Assembly (NCBI RefSeq): GCF_002285905.1 | Contig: NZ_CP016305.1 | Coordinates: 372,001-436,000 of the forward strand | Direction: 5' to 3' | Source of the DNA: Rickettsia sp. MEAM1 (Bemisia tabaci) | Lineage (GTDB): Bacteria; Pseudomonadota; Alphaproteobacteria; Rickettsiales; Rickettsiaceae | DNA: 64,000 bases | In this document: in pieces, positions 28,493 through 37,795 of the stretch | How positions within the stretch are numbered: the first letter of the stretch is position 1 | How the letters are laid out: every line of letters begins with the position of its first letter | Notes under the pieces: model-generated | Seen by the model: the letters and a program-made list of their open reading frames with translations, nothing else | The model's database searches: none | Told to the model about the DNA's origin: nothing | Made by a program: the position numbers and the translations under genes

Positions 28493-29353
28493 GGCACCGT
28501 CAAGTTAAGTAAATTAGTGTCACAAAGTACTATATTTTTAGATTTCAGACAGCAAGAAGTCTTTGAGTAGCTTCATCCCAAATGGATTTAGCGGACGCAA
28601 ATGCAATTCTTTGCTCAGATGCTGTTTTAGTATATCTTCCAACATTTACAGCAAATATATTTCTGACTTTTCCCATCAGTGATAATGTACATTGTGCTGA
28701 ATTAGGATGCTTAAATTTAATCAGTATCTTCTCTTTTCTCCTAGTTGGCTGATGGGCATTCTCAATCCGATTATTTAGTCTTTTATCGGTACGATGCTTA
28801 GTCCTAGGACACATATACCTAACTGGTTTAATGTAGCTTTTTAGCTTATCAGTCACAATAACCCTTGGACATGGATAATTACCCAATAATCTTGATAAAA
28901 AGCGAATAGCTGATTTCTTGTTACGACGCTTCTGCAGTAATACTTCTAATTCATGTCCCTCAGAGTCAACAGCTCTCCATAATATGAATACTTCACCTTT
29001 GATCTTGATATTCATCTCATCCAAATGCCATTTATCAGTTGGCTTTCGCTCTCTCTTACTAATAACATCTTGAAAATAAACTACAAACTTATAACACCAA
29101 AACCTTACAGTCTCATGACTTAATATAATACCTCGATAAGCCATCTGCTCTTGAACATCTCGGTAACTATTATTAAAGCGATGATATAACCATACTGTAT
29201 GGCTAATAATGCTTGCTGGAAAACGATGTCTATTCGGGGCTTGAGTAATATGCATAGCGGTAAAATCTAGGATAAATTGTTACTGCTATTCTATAAATCA
29301 TTCCCTGTAATTGCTCAATACTTAATTTATACCTCCCTTAACTTGACGGTGCC
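28493..29353 (-). mobile_element. IS6-like insertion sequence, copy E (861 bp)
   Basis: Complete, with 17-bp terminal repeats. Flanks ACTCCACT and CTAAAATA do not match, although both sides read as degraded coding sequence on the minus strand. Confidence 0.93.
28545..29255 (-). CDS. IS6-family DDE transposase (copy E)
   Basis: 236 residues, identical to the copy A protein, with the catalytic D79, D136 and E165 intact. Confidence 0.92.
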   Translation of the reverse strand: MHITQAPNRHRFPASIISHTVWLYHRFNNSYRDVQEQMAYRGIILSHETVRFWCYKFVVYFQDVISKRERKPTDKWHLDEMNIKIKGEVFILWRAVDSEGHELEVLLQKRRNKKSAIRFLSRLLGNYPCPRVIVTDKLKSYIKPVRYMCPRTKHRTDKRLNNRIENAHQPTRRKEKILIKFKHPNSAQCTLSLMGKVRNIFAVNVGRYTKTASEQRIAFASAKSIWDEATQRLLAV

Positions 29354-29490
29354 CTAAAATATTTACCATTACAAATAAAATCATCTTTGATCTGTAAGTT
29401 GAATAAATAAATATTAACACTACTTAAAAAATTTTCATAAATAAGTAAATTTATAACAAGAATTAGAGCGTGGAGTATCATAGTGGGATT

Positions 29491-29520
29491 ATGTCATTCC
29501 TGCAAAAGCAGGAATGACAT
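29491..29520. repeat. Minimal RPE palindrome downstream of obgE
   Basis: Perfect 13-bp inverted repeat ATGTCATTCCTGC-AAAA-GCAGGAATGACAT, 9 bp beyond the obgE stop. It is the hairpin arm of the larger RPEs standing alone. It could end transcription, although it lacks a long T-run. Confidence 0.8.
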
Positions 29521-29529
29521 ATAAACGTA

Positions 29530-30516
29530 CTAACCCTTAATAGTCTGAAGTGCTAGTTTGATTATTTTTGTGATACCAGTATTGGTATAGGTAGAGATAG
29601 GAAAAATTTCTTTACCAGTGATTTTTTGTAACTGAGTTGTTTTTTCTGCTATTTCCTCATCAGTTAAAACATCGATTTTATTAAGGCAAATAATTTGGGT
29701 TTTATCTTTTAAATAATCTGAATAAGATTCAAGTTCCGTGCGTACTATATTATAATCAGCAACAACGTCTTCGCTACTGCCGTCTATTAAGTGAATCAGT
29801 ACGTTACATCTTTCAATATGCTTTAGGAATTTATCGCCCAAGCCATGACCTTGACTAGCTCCCTCTATTAAGCCTGGAATATCGGCTATAACAAACTCTT
29901 CATCATCAATATATACTACTCCAAGATTCGGCACTAAAGTAGTGAAAGGATAATCGGCGATTTTAGGTTTAGCTGCCGATACTACCGATAAAAAGGTAGA
30001 TTTACCAGCATTAGGAATCCCCACAAGCCCAACATCGGAAAGCAGCTTTAGGCTTAGCTGAACCCACATTTCTTCAGCAATTTCGCCCTCTGTTCTACGT
30101 CTTGGTGCTTGATTGACTGATGTTTTGAAATGGCTATTACCAAGACCGCCATTTCCACCTTTAATTATTTCAAAAGTCTGATCATCTTCGGTAAAATCAT
30201 GCAGTAATATATCGCTATCTTCTGCAAAAATTTGCGTACCGATCGGCACATCAAGAGTTAAAGATTTACCCGATTTACCGCTTTTATTTGAGCCTTTACC
30301 ATTTTCACCACTATCTGCAATAAAATGCTGCTTATATCTATAATTTAGTAGCGTATTAAGATGGTGATTGCTTCTAAAAATAATACTACCGCCACGTCCG
30401 CCGTCACCACCATCAGGACCACCTCGGTCAATAAATTTTTCACGGTGGAAACTAACGCAACCATTGCCACCATTCCCACCTTTTATATATATCTTAACTT
30501 CATCAATAAAATTCAT
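29530..30516 (-). CDS. obgE: GTPase Obg/CgtA
   Basis: Essential ribosome-associated GTPase in 50S assembly and stress response. The N-terminal Obg fold is glycine-rich ([29 protein letters not shown]). The G domain has G1 GIPNAGKST near residue 169, G3 DIPGLIEGA and G4 NKID. 328 residues, without the extra C-terminal domain of some species. Intact. Confidence 0.95.
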   Translation of the reverse strand: MNFIDEVKIYIKGGNGGNGCVSFHREKFIDRGGPDGGDGGRGGSIIFRSNHHLNTLLNYRYKQHFIADSGENGKGSNKSGKSGKSLTLDVPIGTQIFAEDSDILLHDFTEDDQTFEIIKGGNGGLGNSHFKTSVNQAPRRRTEGEIAEEMWVQLSLKLLSDVGLVGIPNAGKSTFLSVVSAAKPKIADYPFTTLVPNLGVVYIDDEEFVIADIPGLIEGASQGHGLGDKFLKHIERCNVLIHLIDGSSEDVVADYNIVRTELESYSDYLKDKTQIICLNKIDVLTDEEIAEKTTQLQKITGKEIFPISTYTNTGITKIIKLALQTIKG

Positions 30517-30554
30517 ATAACCTTTGTTGTAACGTTGTTGCTACACGCACTTAT

Positions 30555-30584
30555 ATGTCATTCCTGCGAAAGCAGGAATGACAT
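30555..30584. repeat. Minimal RPE palindrome between gltA and obgE
   Basis: Perfect inverted repeat ATGTCATTCCTGC-GAAA-GCAGGAATGACAT. It differs from the one at 29491 only in the loop. Located between two minus-strand genes. Confidence 0.8.
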
Positions 30585-30627
30585 TGGACATGGGCAATAT
30601 CACTTAAAAAACGCATTATACCAAAAT

Positions 30628-31935
30628 TTATCTCTCTTTAATAGTCTTATATTCTCTATGAACTTGACCAGTATAAAGCTGCCTTGGTCTGCTGATTTTC
30701 TGCTCAGGGTCTTCGTGCATCTCTTTCCATTGTGCCATCCAGCCTACTGTTCTTGCTGTGGCAAAAAGCACTGTGAACATTTGCGGAGGTATACCCATCG
30801 CTTTATAAATAATACCTGAATAAAAATCAACGTTTGGATATAATTTTCTCTCAATAAAATACTCATCTTTAAGAGCGATAGCTTCAAGCTCTATAGCTAT
30901 TTGTAGTAATGGATTGTTATCTAGCTGCCCTAATTCTTTTAACACCTCCTTGCAGGTTTCTTTAAGCACTGCAGCACGCGGATCATAGTTCTTATATACA
31001 CGATGACCAAAGCCCATTAACCTAAAATTATCATTTATATCTTTAGCTTTAGCGATATATTTAGGTATATTCTCTACACTGCCTATTTCTTTCAGCATAT
31101 TTATCACTGCTTCATTAGCTCCGCCATGAGCAGGTCCCCAAAGCGATGCAATACCAGTACTGACGCAAGCAAAAGGGTTAGCTCCCGATGAGCCAGCAAT
31201 TCTGACTGTTGAAGTAGAAGCATTTTGCTCATGATCAGCATGTAAAATAAATATCTTGTTTAGGGCATTCTTTATCACTGGATTTACTTTATATTTTTCA
31301 CAAGGTGTGGCAAACATCATATGCAAGAAATTTTCAGTAAAATCTAAAGAATTATCGGGATAAACAAAAGGCTGACCTATAGAATATTTATAAGACATTG
31401 CAGCAATAGTTGGGATTTTAGCTATCATTCTAATAGCTGTAAGCTCATAATCCGCTTCTTTAAAAAAATTCAGTAAATCAGGATAAAATGCAGAAAGAGA
31501 ACCAACCGCCGCAAGCATAATAGCCATAGGATGCGAAGAGCTGCAAAACGTTTGGAATAAATAATGTAATCTTTCATTAACTAACGCATGATGAGCAACC
31601 TTTTTAGTAAAATCATTATACTGCTTACTATTTGGTAATTCCCCATAAATCAATAAATACGCCACCTCTAAAAAGTCGCTTTTTTCGGCTAAATCTTTTA
31701 TATCATAACCACGATGCCGCAAAATTCCTTGATCGCCATCTATATAAGTTATAGTTGATCTACACGAGGCAGTAGACATAAAACCCGGATCGTAAGTAAA
31801 GCAATCCGCTTCAGAATATACTTTACTAATATCAATTACATCCTGCCCAATACTTGCTTTCAGTATGGGTAATTTGAATATTTTATCTCTAATCTTTAAT
31901 TCGGCAAATTCTGTATTATTATTTTCACTGGTCAT
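30628..31935 (-). CDS. gltA: Citrate synthase
   Basis: Condenses oxaloacetate and acetyl-CoA, first step of the TCA cycle. Hexameric type II enzyme of 435 residues. Catalytic regions [35 protein letters not shown] (His), [16 protein letters not shown] (His) and [16 protein letters not shown] (Asp) are all present. It is the standard typing gene for Rickettsia, so a database comparison would place the species. Confidence 0.96.
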   Translation of the reverse strand: MTSENNNTEFAELKIRDKIFKLPILKASIGQDVIDISKVYSEADCFTYDPGFMSTASCRSTITYIDGDQGILRHRGYDIKDLAEKSDFLEVAYLLIYGELPNSKQYNDFTKKVAHHALVNERLHYLFQTFCSSSHPMAIMLAAVGSLSAFYPDLLNFFKEADYELTAIRMIAKIPTIAAMSYKYSIGQPFVYPDNSLDFTENFLHMMFATPCEKYKVNPVIKNALNKIFILHADHEQNASTSTVRIAGSSGANPFACVSTGIASLWGPAHGGANEAVINMLKEIGSVENIPKYIAKAKDINDNFRLMGFGHRVYKNYDPRAAVLKETCKEVLKELGQLDNNPLLQIAIELEAIALKDEYFIERKLYPNVDFYSGIIYKAMGIPPQMFTVLFATARTVGWMAQWKEMHEDPEQKISRPRQLYTGQVHREYKTIKER

Positions 31936-32038
31936 ATATACCCTTAATATTGTTATATACTAGAATTATAAACCTACTTTAAGAAAATGAGAAATTATTT
32001 TTATCTTTATGAGATTCGAGCATTACTTTGTTGTGTGT

Positions 32039-32604
32039 ACTAAACAACCCTCAGCTATAAGCTGAGGGGTTATAAAGTGGAATCGATTAGAAATCGATCA
32101 TCATTCACAGGTTCACCTTCCTGTTCATCAATATAGTGCTGTATCATTTCATCAGTTATATTACCTGAACTGACTGCCATATAGCCCCTAGCCCACAAAT
32201 GATTGCCCCAAAATTGTTTTCGTAAATGAGTAAATTCTTGCAATAAAATTCTTGAGCTAATGCCTTTTAAGTACTGTACTAACTTGCTAAGAGATATTTG
32301 CGGCTTATATGAGATAAACATATGTACGTGATCACATGATATTTTCCCTGAAATTATATGTACTTCATGTTCCATACAAATCTGCCTCAGTAAATCTCTA
32401 GTCCTTTCCGATACTTTGCCTATCAATATTCTCTTCCTATATTTTGGTATACATATAAGATGCACTTTTAAATCATACTGACTATGACTATTCTTTCTAT
32501 AACTTCTCATATTTCTTGATATAAATTCATTGCTAAAGCAATTTCATTATATCTTCCCTTCGCCTAAAGGCGAGGGATTTTTGATCCCCGAAGGGGGACA
32601 TTAA
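32039..32604 (-). mobile_element. IS200-like element, copy 3 (566 bp)
   Basis: Same length, ends and subterminal hairpins as copy 1. On the minus strand it begins TTAATGTCCCCC after AAGATCC. Beyond it (32605-32690) lies an RPE-like remnant starting TTCATTGCGAGGAG. Confidence 0.88.
32070..32510 (-). CDS. tnpA: IS200/IS605-type Y1 transposase TnpA (copy 3)
   Basis: 146 residues, one substitution from copy 1 (LIWIPKYR becomes LICIPKYR). HUH and tyrosine motifs are intact, so it is probably functional and able to act on the deleted copy 2. Confidence 0.92.
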   Translation of the reverse strand: MRSYRKNSHSQYDLKVHLICIPKYRKRILIGKVSERTRDLLRQICMEHEVHIISGKISCDHVHMFISYKPQISLSKLVQYLKGISSRILLQEFTHLRKQFWGNHLWARGYMAVSSGNITDEMIQHYIDEQEGEPVNDDRFLIDSTL

Positions 32605-32711
32605 GGATCTTCATTGCGAGGAGTATATCGACGAAGCAATCTCAGAAGTCTTATAATACTTCCTAAGATTACCGCCTCCATACTTTCTTAGAAGTGTTAT
32701 AAAGCAAACAG

Positions 32712-33053
32712 TTAGCACTTAATATATTCGTTTAAAGCTTTTTTAACTATTCCGTTTAAACTATCACCATGCTGCATAGCATATAAACTTACTTCTTTAT
32801 GTAATTCAGGATCAATTCTAACATTAAAACTGCCTTTAAACGGTTTATCTGGAGCTTTACCTAATATATTACAATCTTCTAAATAACTATCCACGGCTTC
32901 ATGAAATGATTTTATTAAAGTTTTAGCATCTGAGGCTTCGTAACTTACTAAATCTCTTATAAATTCTATTTTACCAAAAAATATTTTTTCCGAAGCATTA
33001 AAATGCACTGACCCAAAATAACCTTTATAACTTATAAAATCGTTTTTTGTCAT
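32712..33053 (-). CDS. hicB: HicB-family antitoxin
   Basis: 113 residues. The N-terminal partial RNase-H-like HicB fold (YKGYFGSVHFNASEKIFFGK, then ASDAKTLIKSFHEAVDSYLE) is followed by a ribbon-helix-helix domain (FNVRIDPELHKEVSLYAMQH) for operator binding. Its ATG overlaps the hicA stop by 4 bp, toxin gene first. Confidence 0.85.
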   Translation of the reverse strand: MTKNDFISYKGYFGSVHFNASEKIFFGKIEFIRDLVSYEASDAKTLIKSFHEAVDSYLEDCNILGKAPDKPFKGSFNVRIDPELHKEVSLYAMQHGDSLNGIVKKALNEYIKC

Positions 33054-33307
33054 ATTAACTCCTCTTCTTCTAATTTTTTAATTATTTGTTCAATTAGATA
33101 TGGCTTTATAATTGGTTTAGGATGAGGTTTATGTAAGTTAATGATTAAACCCGTTTTTTTATTATAAAATTTTCTTCTAGAACCTCCTGTTTTACCTCCA
33201 GTAAATTCTTCAAATAATAGGCTACCTAATACTCTAGTTAATTCATCCCATGTAAAATCTTTAGGTTTTGATTTAAATCTTTTGATAAGTTTATCTATTG
33301 AACTCAA
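33050..33307 (-). CDS. hicA: HicA-family mRNA interferase toxin
   Basis: 85 residues with the dsRNA-binding-like HicA fold. It has a basic helix (IDKLIKRFKSKPKDFTWDEL), the TGGSRRKFYN strand and the active-site region INLHKPHPKPIIKPYLIEQI with the catalytic His. HicA cleaves mRNA and is neutralised by HicB. The pair appears intact. Confidence 0.85.
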   Translation of the reverse strand: MSSIDKLIKRFKSKPKDFTWDELTRVLGSLLFEEFTGGKTGGSRRKFYNKKTGLIINLHKPHPKPIIKPYLIEQIIKKLEEEELI

Positions 33308-33399
33308 TTTAATATTCTTTTCACTTATAAATTCATAATAATATATTTATTAGCATGAAGCAACTAAAATTAGTTACATAAAGGATAAAAATTTTGAGA

Positions 33400-34188
33400 T
33401 TAACCAGTTACCAAATTCTTACTTTCAAGATAATCTTTGATCTTCAGCAAATCATACCAAGAGGTGCGTTTTTGGCTAGGTTGGCGGAGTAGATAGGCGG
33501 GGTGGAAAATCGCCGTAGTCTGGATAGGAGCGGTTAGGTATTTATTGGTGTAAAAATAATATTCTTGTCTAATTTTAGTAATACCAGCATTTTTTCCGAG
33601 CAAGCTAGTTGCGGCAGTGCTACCGACTAAAATAATAAGCTTCGGGTTAACTAAAGCAATATGCTTTTCAACAAAGGGTCTACAAATATCAACTTCCTCT
33701 AAAGTTGGCTGCCTATTGGCAGGTGGACGCCAAAACACTGTATTGGTAATATAAGCATTATCTTTTCGTGAAATTCCGATTGCACGCAGCATATTATCAA
33801 GTAAATTACCGCTCTCACCACAAAAGGGTATACCTTTTAAATCCTCATTACTGCCAGGAGCTTCACCTATTAACATGATCTTAGCTGCCGGATTACCATC
33901 ACCAAATACAGTATTAGTAGCTAACTTCTTTAGCTCACAGCCATTAAAATTTAGTAGAGATTCTTTTAGTTCTGCTATATTATTGGCTTTATCGGCAAGT
34001 GATCTTGCAAGGCTTATATTATCATGTGTTTTATCGTTCATATTAAACCCGATTTCTTTTTGAGGCGTAGGTTTTGCTTGTGGCTTTTCGACCGGTTTGA
34101 TATTATCATTTACTTTTAATTTTGGCGGATGCTCTGAACAATAATATTCAATCCCAATTGCATTTAGCCATTTAAATGTATTATTCAT
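33400..34188 (-). CDS. Uracil-DNA glycosylase, family 4-like
   Basis: Excises uracil from DNA. The second half has family motifs IMLIGEAPGSNEDLKGIPF, YITNTVFWRPPANRQPTLEE and a C-terminal IFHPAYLLRQPSQK. Of the four Fe-S cysteines of family 4 enzymes, only two align here (NGCELKK and DICRPF). The first is replaced (FNGC instead of CxxC) and that in the KCRPP motif is Trp (FWRPP). An N-terminal extension of about 80 low-complexity residues (KPVEKPQAKPTPQK) precedes the core, as in alphaproteobacterial members. Divergent from rluD, with overlapping 5' ends. Confidence 0.85.
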   Translation of the reverse strand: MNNTFKWLNAIGIEYYCSEHPPKLKVNDNIKPVEKPQAKPTPQKEIGFNMNDKTHDNISLARSLADKANNIAELKESLLNFNGCELKKLATNTVFGDGNPAAKIMLIGEAPGSNEDLKGIPFCGESGNLLDNMLRAIGISRKDNAYITNTVFWRPPANRQPTLEEVDICRPFVEKHIALVNPKLIILVGSTAATSLLGKNAGITKIRQEYYFYTNKYLTAPIQTTAIFHPAYLLRQPSQKRTSWYDLLKIKDYLESKNLVTG

Positions 34189-34202
34189 TAAATAAATTAA
34201 AT

Positions 34203-35186
34203 ATGTTAGAATATTCTGTACCTACTGAACTAAGCGGCTTAAGGCTTGATAAAGCTTTATCTCAGCTTCTTGAAAATGTCTCACGCAACCAGATTCAAAA
34301 AGCAATTAAAAGTTCTTGTGTACAAATTAACAATGTGATTGTTCTCGATTCTGATATTTTGGTCAAGGATAATGATATTATATTATTTTCTTTTAAAGAA
34401 CCAGAAGAATTAACAATAGAAGCAGCTGACATAAAACTTGATATAGTTTATGAAGATGAAGATTTAATAGTTATCAACAAAGCTGCCGGTATGACTGTCC
34501 ATCCAGGGGCAGGACATCATGACGATACGCTTGTTAACGCCCTACTCCACCATACAAGAAACCTATCCGATATCGGCTCATCAGAAAGACCTGGTATAGT
34601 GCATCGTTTAGATAAGGACACAACGGGTTTGATGGTGGTTGCTAAAAATAATAAAGCACATATGTTGCTTGCCAATCAGATTGAACAAAGGCAGATCGTA
34701 CGGAAATATAAGGCTTTAGTGTGGGGCGTAATTAATCCGCTAGAGGGAATAATTAAGAATAATATAGGTCGCAGTCGAAGCGATCGGCAAAAAATGACAA
34801 TATTGAAATATGGCGGGAAAGAAGCCGTAACCTACTACAAAACTCTAGAGCTATTTTATGGAGGTAGCATTAGTATGGTAGAATGTAAGCTTGCTACTGG
34901 CAGAACTCACCAGATTAGAGTGCAGCTAAGTCATTTAAAGCATTCGGTGGTTGGTGATCAAACATATGGTAATAACGACCGAAAAATTAACCATGCTCCG
35001 CCTGAACTAAAGGCAAAGTTACTAGACTTCAAACGCCAAGCTTTGCATTCTTGGTATCTAAGCTTCACCCATCCAACCAGTAACGAAGTTATGGAATTCT
35101 CTTGCGATTTGCCTGAGGATATGGAGGGGATTACTTTATCAGATGTCATTCCCGCAAAAGCGGGAATCCATTATAAAGCTGGATAA
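34203..35186 (+). CDS. rluD: 23S rRNA pseudouridine synthase (RluD type)
   Basis: Forms pseudouridines in helix 69 of 23S rRNA. An N-terminal S4 domain (GLRLDKALSQLLENVSRNQI) is followed by the catalytic motif VHRLDKDTTGLMVVAK with the active Asp, and GRTHQIRVQLSHL. I start at the ATG at 34203 because the open frame's earlier ATG (34176) falls inside the divergent UDG coding start. The final residues SDVIPAKAGIHYKAG are RPE-encoded and extend the native C-terminus. Confidence 0.92.
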   Translation: MLEYSVPTELSGLRLDKALSQLLENVSRNQIQKAIKSSCVQINNVIVLDSDILVKDNDIILFSFKEPEELTIEAADIKLDIVYEDEDLIVINKAAGMTVHPGAGHHDDTLVNALLHHTRNLSDIGSSERPGIVHRLDKDTTGLMVVAKNNKAHMLLANQIEQRQIVRKYKALVWGVINPLEGIIKNNIGRSRSDRQKMTILKYGGKEAVTYYKTLELFYGGSISMVECKLATGRTHQIRVQLSHLKHSVVGDQTYGNNDRKINHAPPELKAKLLDFKRQALHSWYLSFTHPTSNEVMEFSCDLPEDMEGITLSDVIPAKAGIHYKAG

Positions 35187-35255
35187 ATCGAGCTTTTCAT
35201 AACTGTATTTTTAATTACTGGATCTAGTTTCCAATCCACGGGATGAGACCGGTAG
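35140..35255. repeat. RPE overlapping the 3' end of rluD
   Basis: GTCATTCCCGCAAAAGCGGGAAT hairpin at about 35143-35169, the usual ATAAAGCTGGATAAATCGAG centre, then GGATCTAGTTTCCAATCCACGGGATGA. The first part is translated as the rluD tail. Confidence 0.8.
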
Positions 35256-35294
35256 ATGATCCACTCATAAAAATATAATAATATTATAATTTCC

Positions 35295-36899
35295 ATGCAA
35301 TATTCTATACAAGAGTTTCTTAACGAAAGAGCTTATAAATTACAACAAATTGGGGTTAGTAATCCAAAATTAGAAGCACGAATTTTATTGCAGCATGCTA
35401 TAAATAAACCTCATGAATATCTGCTTGCTAATCCTGAAAAACAACTAAATCAGCTAGAAATAGAAGCTTTCGAAAAAGCATTAACAAGAAGACTAAAGCA
35501 CGAGCCTATAGCCTATATTACAGGCATCAAAGAATTTTATTCACGTGAATTTATTGTTAATAAGCACGTATTAATTCCAAGAAACGATACGGAAATTTTA
35601 GTGGATGCTGTTATAGGTTTATTCAAACCGTCATTGCGAGCGAATGAAATGAGCGTGGCAATCTCAGGCAAAATTCCTGAGATTGCTTCGTCGACGCCTA
35701 TAGCGTCTTCTCGCAATGACAATTTTCATATACTCGAACTCGGCACGGGTAGCGGTTGCATCTCTATCAGTCTATTGCTTGAACTACCAAATAGTCAAAT
35801 AACTGCAACTGATATAAGTATTAATGCGATAGAGGTTGCAAAAAGTAATGCCATAAAGCATGATGTAACGGATCGTTTGCAAATTATTCATAGCGATTGG
35901 TTTGAGAGTCTTAAGAAGCAAAAATTTGATCTTATAGTTAATAATCCGCCATATATATCTATAAACGAAAAGCCTGAAATGGCAATTGAGACAATAAATT
36001 ATGAGCCATCTATTGCTTTATTTGCCCAAGAAGAAGGCTTGCTGAGCTATAAAATCATAGCAGAAAATGCTAAAAAATTTCTAAAACAAAATGGTAAAAT
36101 TATATTAGAAATAGGATATAAACAAGCAGATCAAGTTAGCCAAATCTTTTTAGATCATGGTTATGTTATTGATAATATCCATCAAGATTTGCAATCTCAT
36201 AATAGAGTAATAGAAATATCCTTAATTAAGCTAAATAGGTCATATGCAAGACGTATCGGTAAAAGTCTGTCAGGAGTGCAACAAAATTTATTAGATAACG
36301 AACTGCCAAAATATTTATTTTCAAAAGAAAAGCTTGTCGGTGAAAAACGTCAAATTTTTCTCGAGATTGGCTTTGGCATGGGCGAGCATTTCATCAATCA
36401 AGCTAAAACAAATCCGGATAAACTCTTTATCGGTGTGGAGGTATATCTAAACGGTGTTGCGAATGTTTTAAAACTTGCAGAAGAGCAGAATATTACAAAC
36501 TTCTTATTATTTCCCAATAATTTAGATTTTATATTAGATGATTTACCAAATAATAGTTTAAACGGAATTTATATTTTATTTCCTGATCCTTGGATAAAAA
36601 ATAGGCAGAAAAAGAAACGTATTTTGAATAAAGAACGTCTGAAAATCCTACAAACTAAGCTAAAAAATAAAGGTAGCTTGATCTTTACTTCTGATATTGA
36701 AAATTATTTTGAGGAAGTAGTAGAATTAATTAAACAAAATAGTAATTTCCAAATTACTAATGAGGATAATTATTCAAAACCACACGATAACTATATAATA
36801 ACGAAATATCACCAAAAAGCTATTAATGAAAGCAGAACACCCCAATTTTTAAAGGCTATATTTTCAAATATTATTTCTATAAATAGTAAAAAATACTAA
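35295..36899 (+). CDS. prmC-trmB: PrmC-TrmB bifunctional methyltransferase
   Basis: A 534-residue fusion. Residues 1-315 are PrmC/HemK, which methylates the GGQ glutamine of release factors: SAM motif ILELGTGSGCISISLLLE and catalytic NNPPYISINEKPEM. Residues about 340-534 are TrmB, tRNA m7G46 methyltransferase: EIGFGMGEHFINQA and IYILFPDPWIKNRQKKKRI. This fusion is characteristic of Rickettsia. An RPE adds about 31 residues (112-142) before PrmC motif I. The stop codon lies just inside another repeat. Confidence 0.94.
   Translation: MQYSIQEFLNERAYKLQQIGVSNPKLEARILLQHAINKPHEYLLANPEKQLNQLEIEAFEKALTRRLKHEPIAYITGIKEFYSREFIVNKHVLIPRNDTEILVDAVIGLFKPSLRANEMSVAISGKIPEIASSTPIASSRNDNFHILELGTGSGCISISLLLELPNSQITATDISINAIEVAKSNAIKHDVTDRLQIIHSDWFESLKKQKFDLIVNNPPYISINEKPEMAIETINYEPSIALFAQEEGLLSYKIIAENAKKFLKQNGKIILEIGYKQADQVSQIFLDHGYVIDNIHQDLQSHNRVIEISLIKLNRSYARRIGKSLSGVQQNLLDNELPKYLFSKEKLVGEKRQIFLEIGFGMGEHFINQAKTNPDKLFIGVEVYLNGVANVLKLAEEQNITNFLLFPNNLDFILDDLPNNSLNGIYILFPDPWIKNRQKKKRILNKERLKILQTKLKNKGSLIFTSDIENYFEEVVELIKQNSNFQITNEDNYSKPHDNYIITKYHQKAINESRTPQFLKAIFSNIISINSKKY
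35629..35721 (+). repeat. RPE read in frame within the PrmC half
   Basis: About 93 bp bounded by CGTCATTGCGAGCGAATGA and its partner TCTCGCAATGAC, with inner arms CTCAGGCAAAATTCCTGAG and TCGACGCCTATAGCGTC. It is translated as SLRANEMSVAISGKIPEIAS and on. The frame stays open before and after. Confidence 0.85.
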
Positions 36900-37160
36900 T
36901 AAAATTAGTATTTTTTGGCTGGACCTAGTTCCCAAGCCAATAGTACCGGACGTTTAAAAAAAATGTTATATTTTATTCAGGTATAGGTGACCTTATATGT
37001 CATTCCCGCGGAGGCGGGAATCCAGCGTAAAGCGAGATACCTAAGCTTTTAATTTAAAAAACTTGCTGCTTTTATGTTTATTTTTCTGGATTCCCGCCTC
37101 CGCGGGAATGACATAGAATAAAAACTGTCTGGTACTATTGGTCAAGCCACGGGGTGACAG
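36888..37160. repeat. Compound RPE region after prmC-trmB
   Basis: Opens with a perfect 13-bp AT palindrome (AAAAAATACTAAT at 36888-36900, ATTAGTATTTTTT at 36904-36916), also found at 54199-54227 next to the same GGACCTAGTTCCCAAGCC motif. Then an outer inverted pair, CAATAGTACCGGAC and CTGTCTGGTACTATTG, encloses a complete RPE with CCCGCGGAGGCGGG and CCCGCCTCCGCGGG arms. The first palindrome ends in six Ts and could terminate prmC-trmB transcription. Confidence 0.8.
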
Positions 37161-37199
37161 AGGAAAAACTGATCTATGCAAGAACGCATAGACAAATTT

Positions 37200-37784
37200 T
37201 TATGAACGGCTTTGTAGGCTTTGTACTAAAGCATCAAAACCTTGGTCTTTTAAAGTCGAAGTAAAATCTTGTTGTTGAGCACCAATAAGACTTACACCTT
37301 CTGTAATAACGTCGGAAACTTTGAATTTTCCATTTTCCATTTTACGCACTAAATATTCTACTTTAATATCCTGTCCTTTATTATTAATATTCATGCTAAC
37401 CATAGAATCTTTTAGGCTTAAAACACGCACTCCTGTTACTTGAGGTTTTTCACTTTTGTAATCTTTTATTAGATCAGTATAAGCTTTAGTAACATATTTA
37501 GAATAAACTTCTGTAAACTTTGCAATTTGTTCCTTAGATAAAGTTTGTACTCCGTTACGTCCTAATGTATACCTAGCCATCCAGTCAAAATCTAGATTAT
37601 TATGCATTAGTTCACGTGCTTTGGCAACTTTTGCATCTTGAGATAGGTTAGGATTATTTAAGGTAGTAGAAGCTTCATTTACTAAGTTAGTAACATAATC
37701 ATTTAAACCTGCGGGGGCATTATCGTCTGCATAGGAAGAAAATGTAAAAATCAATAAAAATAAGCTAGTAATAATTTTTTGCAT
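37200..37784 (-). CDS. mlaC: MlaC-like periplasmic phospholipid-binding protein
   Basis: 194 residues with a cleavable signal peptide (IITSLFLLIFTFSSYA-DD). The MlaC/Ttg2D fold follows: LDFDWMARYTLGRNGVQTLS, FTEVYSKYVTKAYTDLIKDY and a C-terminal VSDVITEGVSLIGAQQQDFT. MlaC shuttles phospholipids between MlaA in the outer membrane and the MlaFED transporter. Lies 11 bp after mlaA on the same strand. Confidence 0.88.
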   Translation of the reverse strand: MQKIITSLFLLIFTFSSYADDNAPAGLNDYVTNLVNEASTTLNNPNLSQDAKVAKARELMHNNLDFDWMARYTLGRNGVQTLSKEQIAKFTEVYSKYVTKAYTDLIKDYKSEKPQVTGVRVLSLKDSMVSMNINNKGQDIKVEYLVRKMENGKFKVSDVITEGVSLIGAQQQDFTSTLKDQGFDALVQSLQSRS

Positions 37785-37795
37785 AAGAACCTCTT

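Noticed and set aside
34176-34202. Upstream ATG for rluD
   Set aside because: It overlaps the divergent uracil-DNA glycosylase start codon region and adds residues not expected before the S4 domain.
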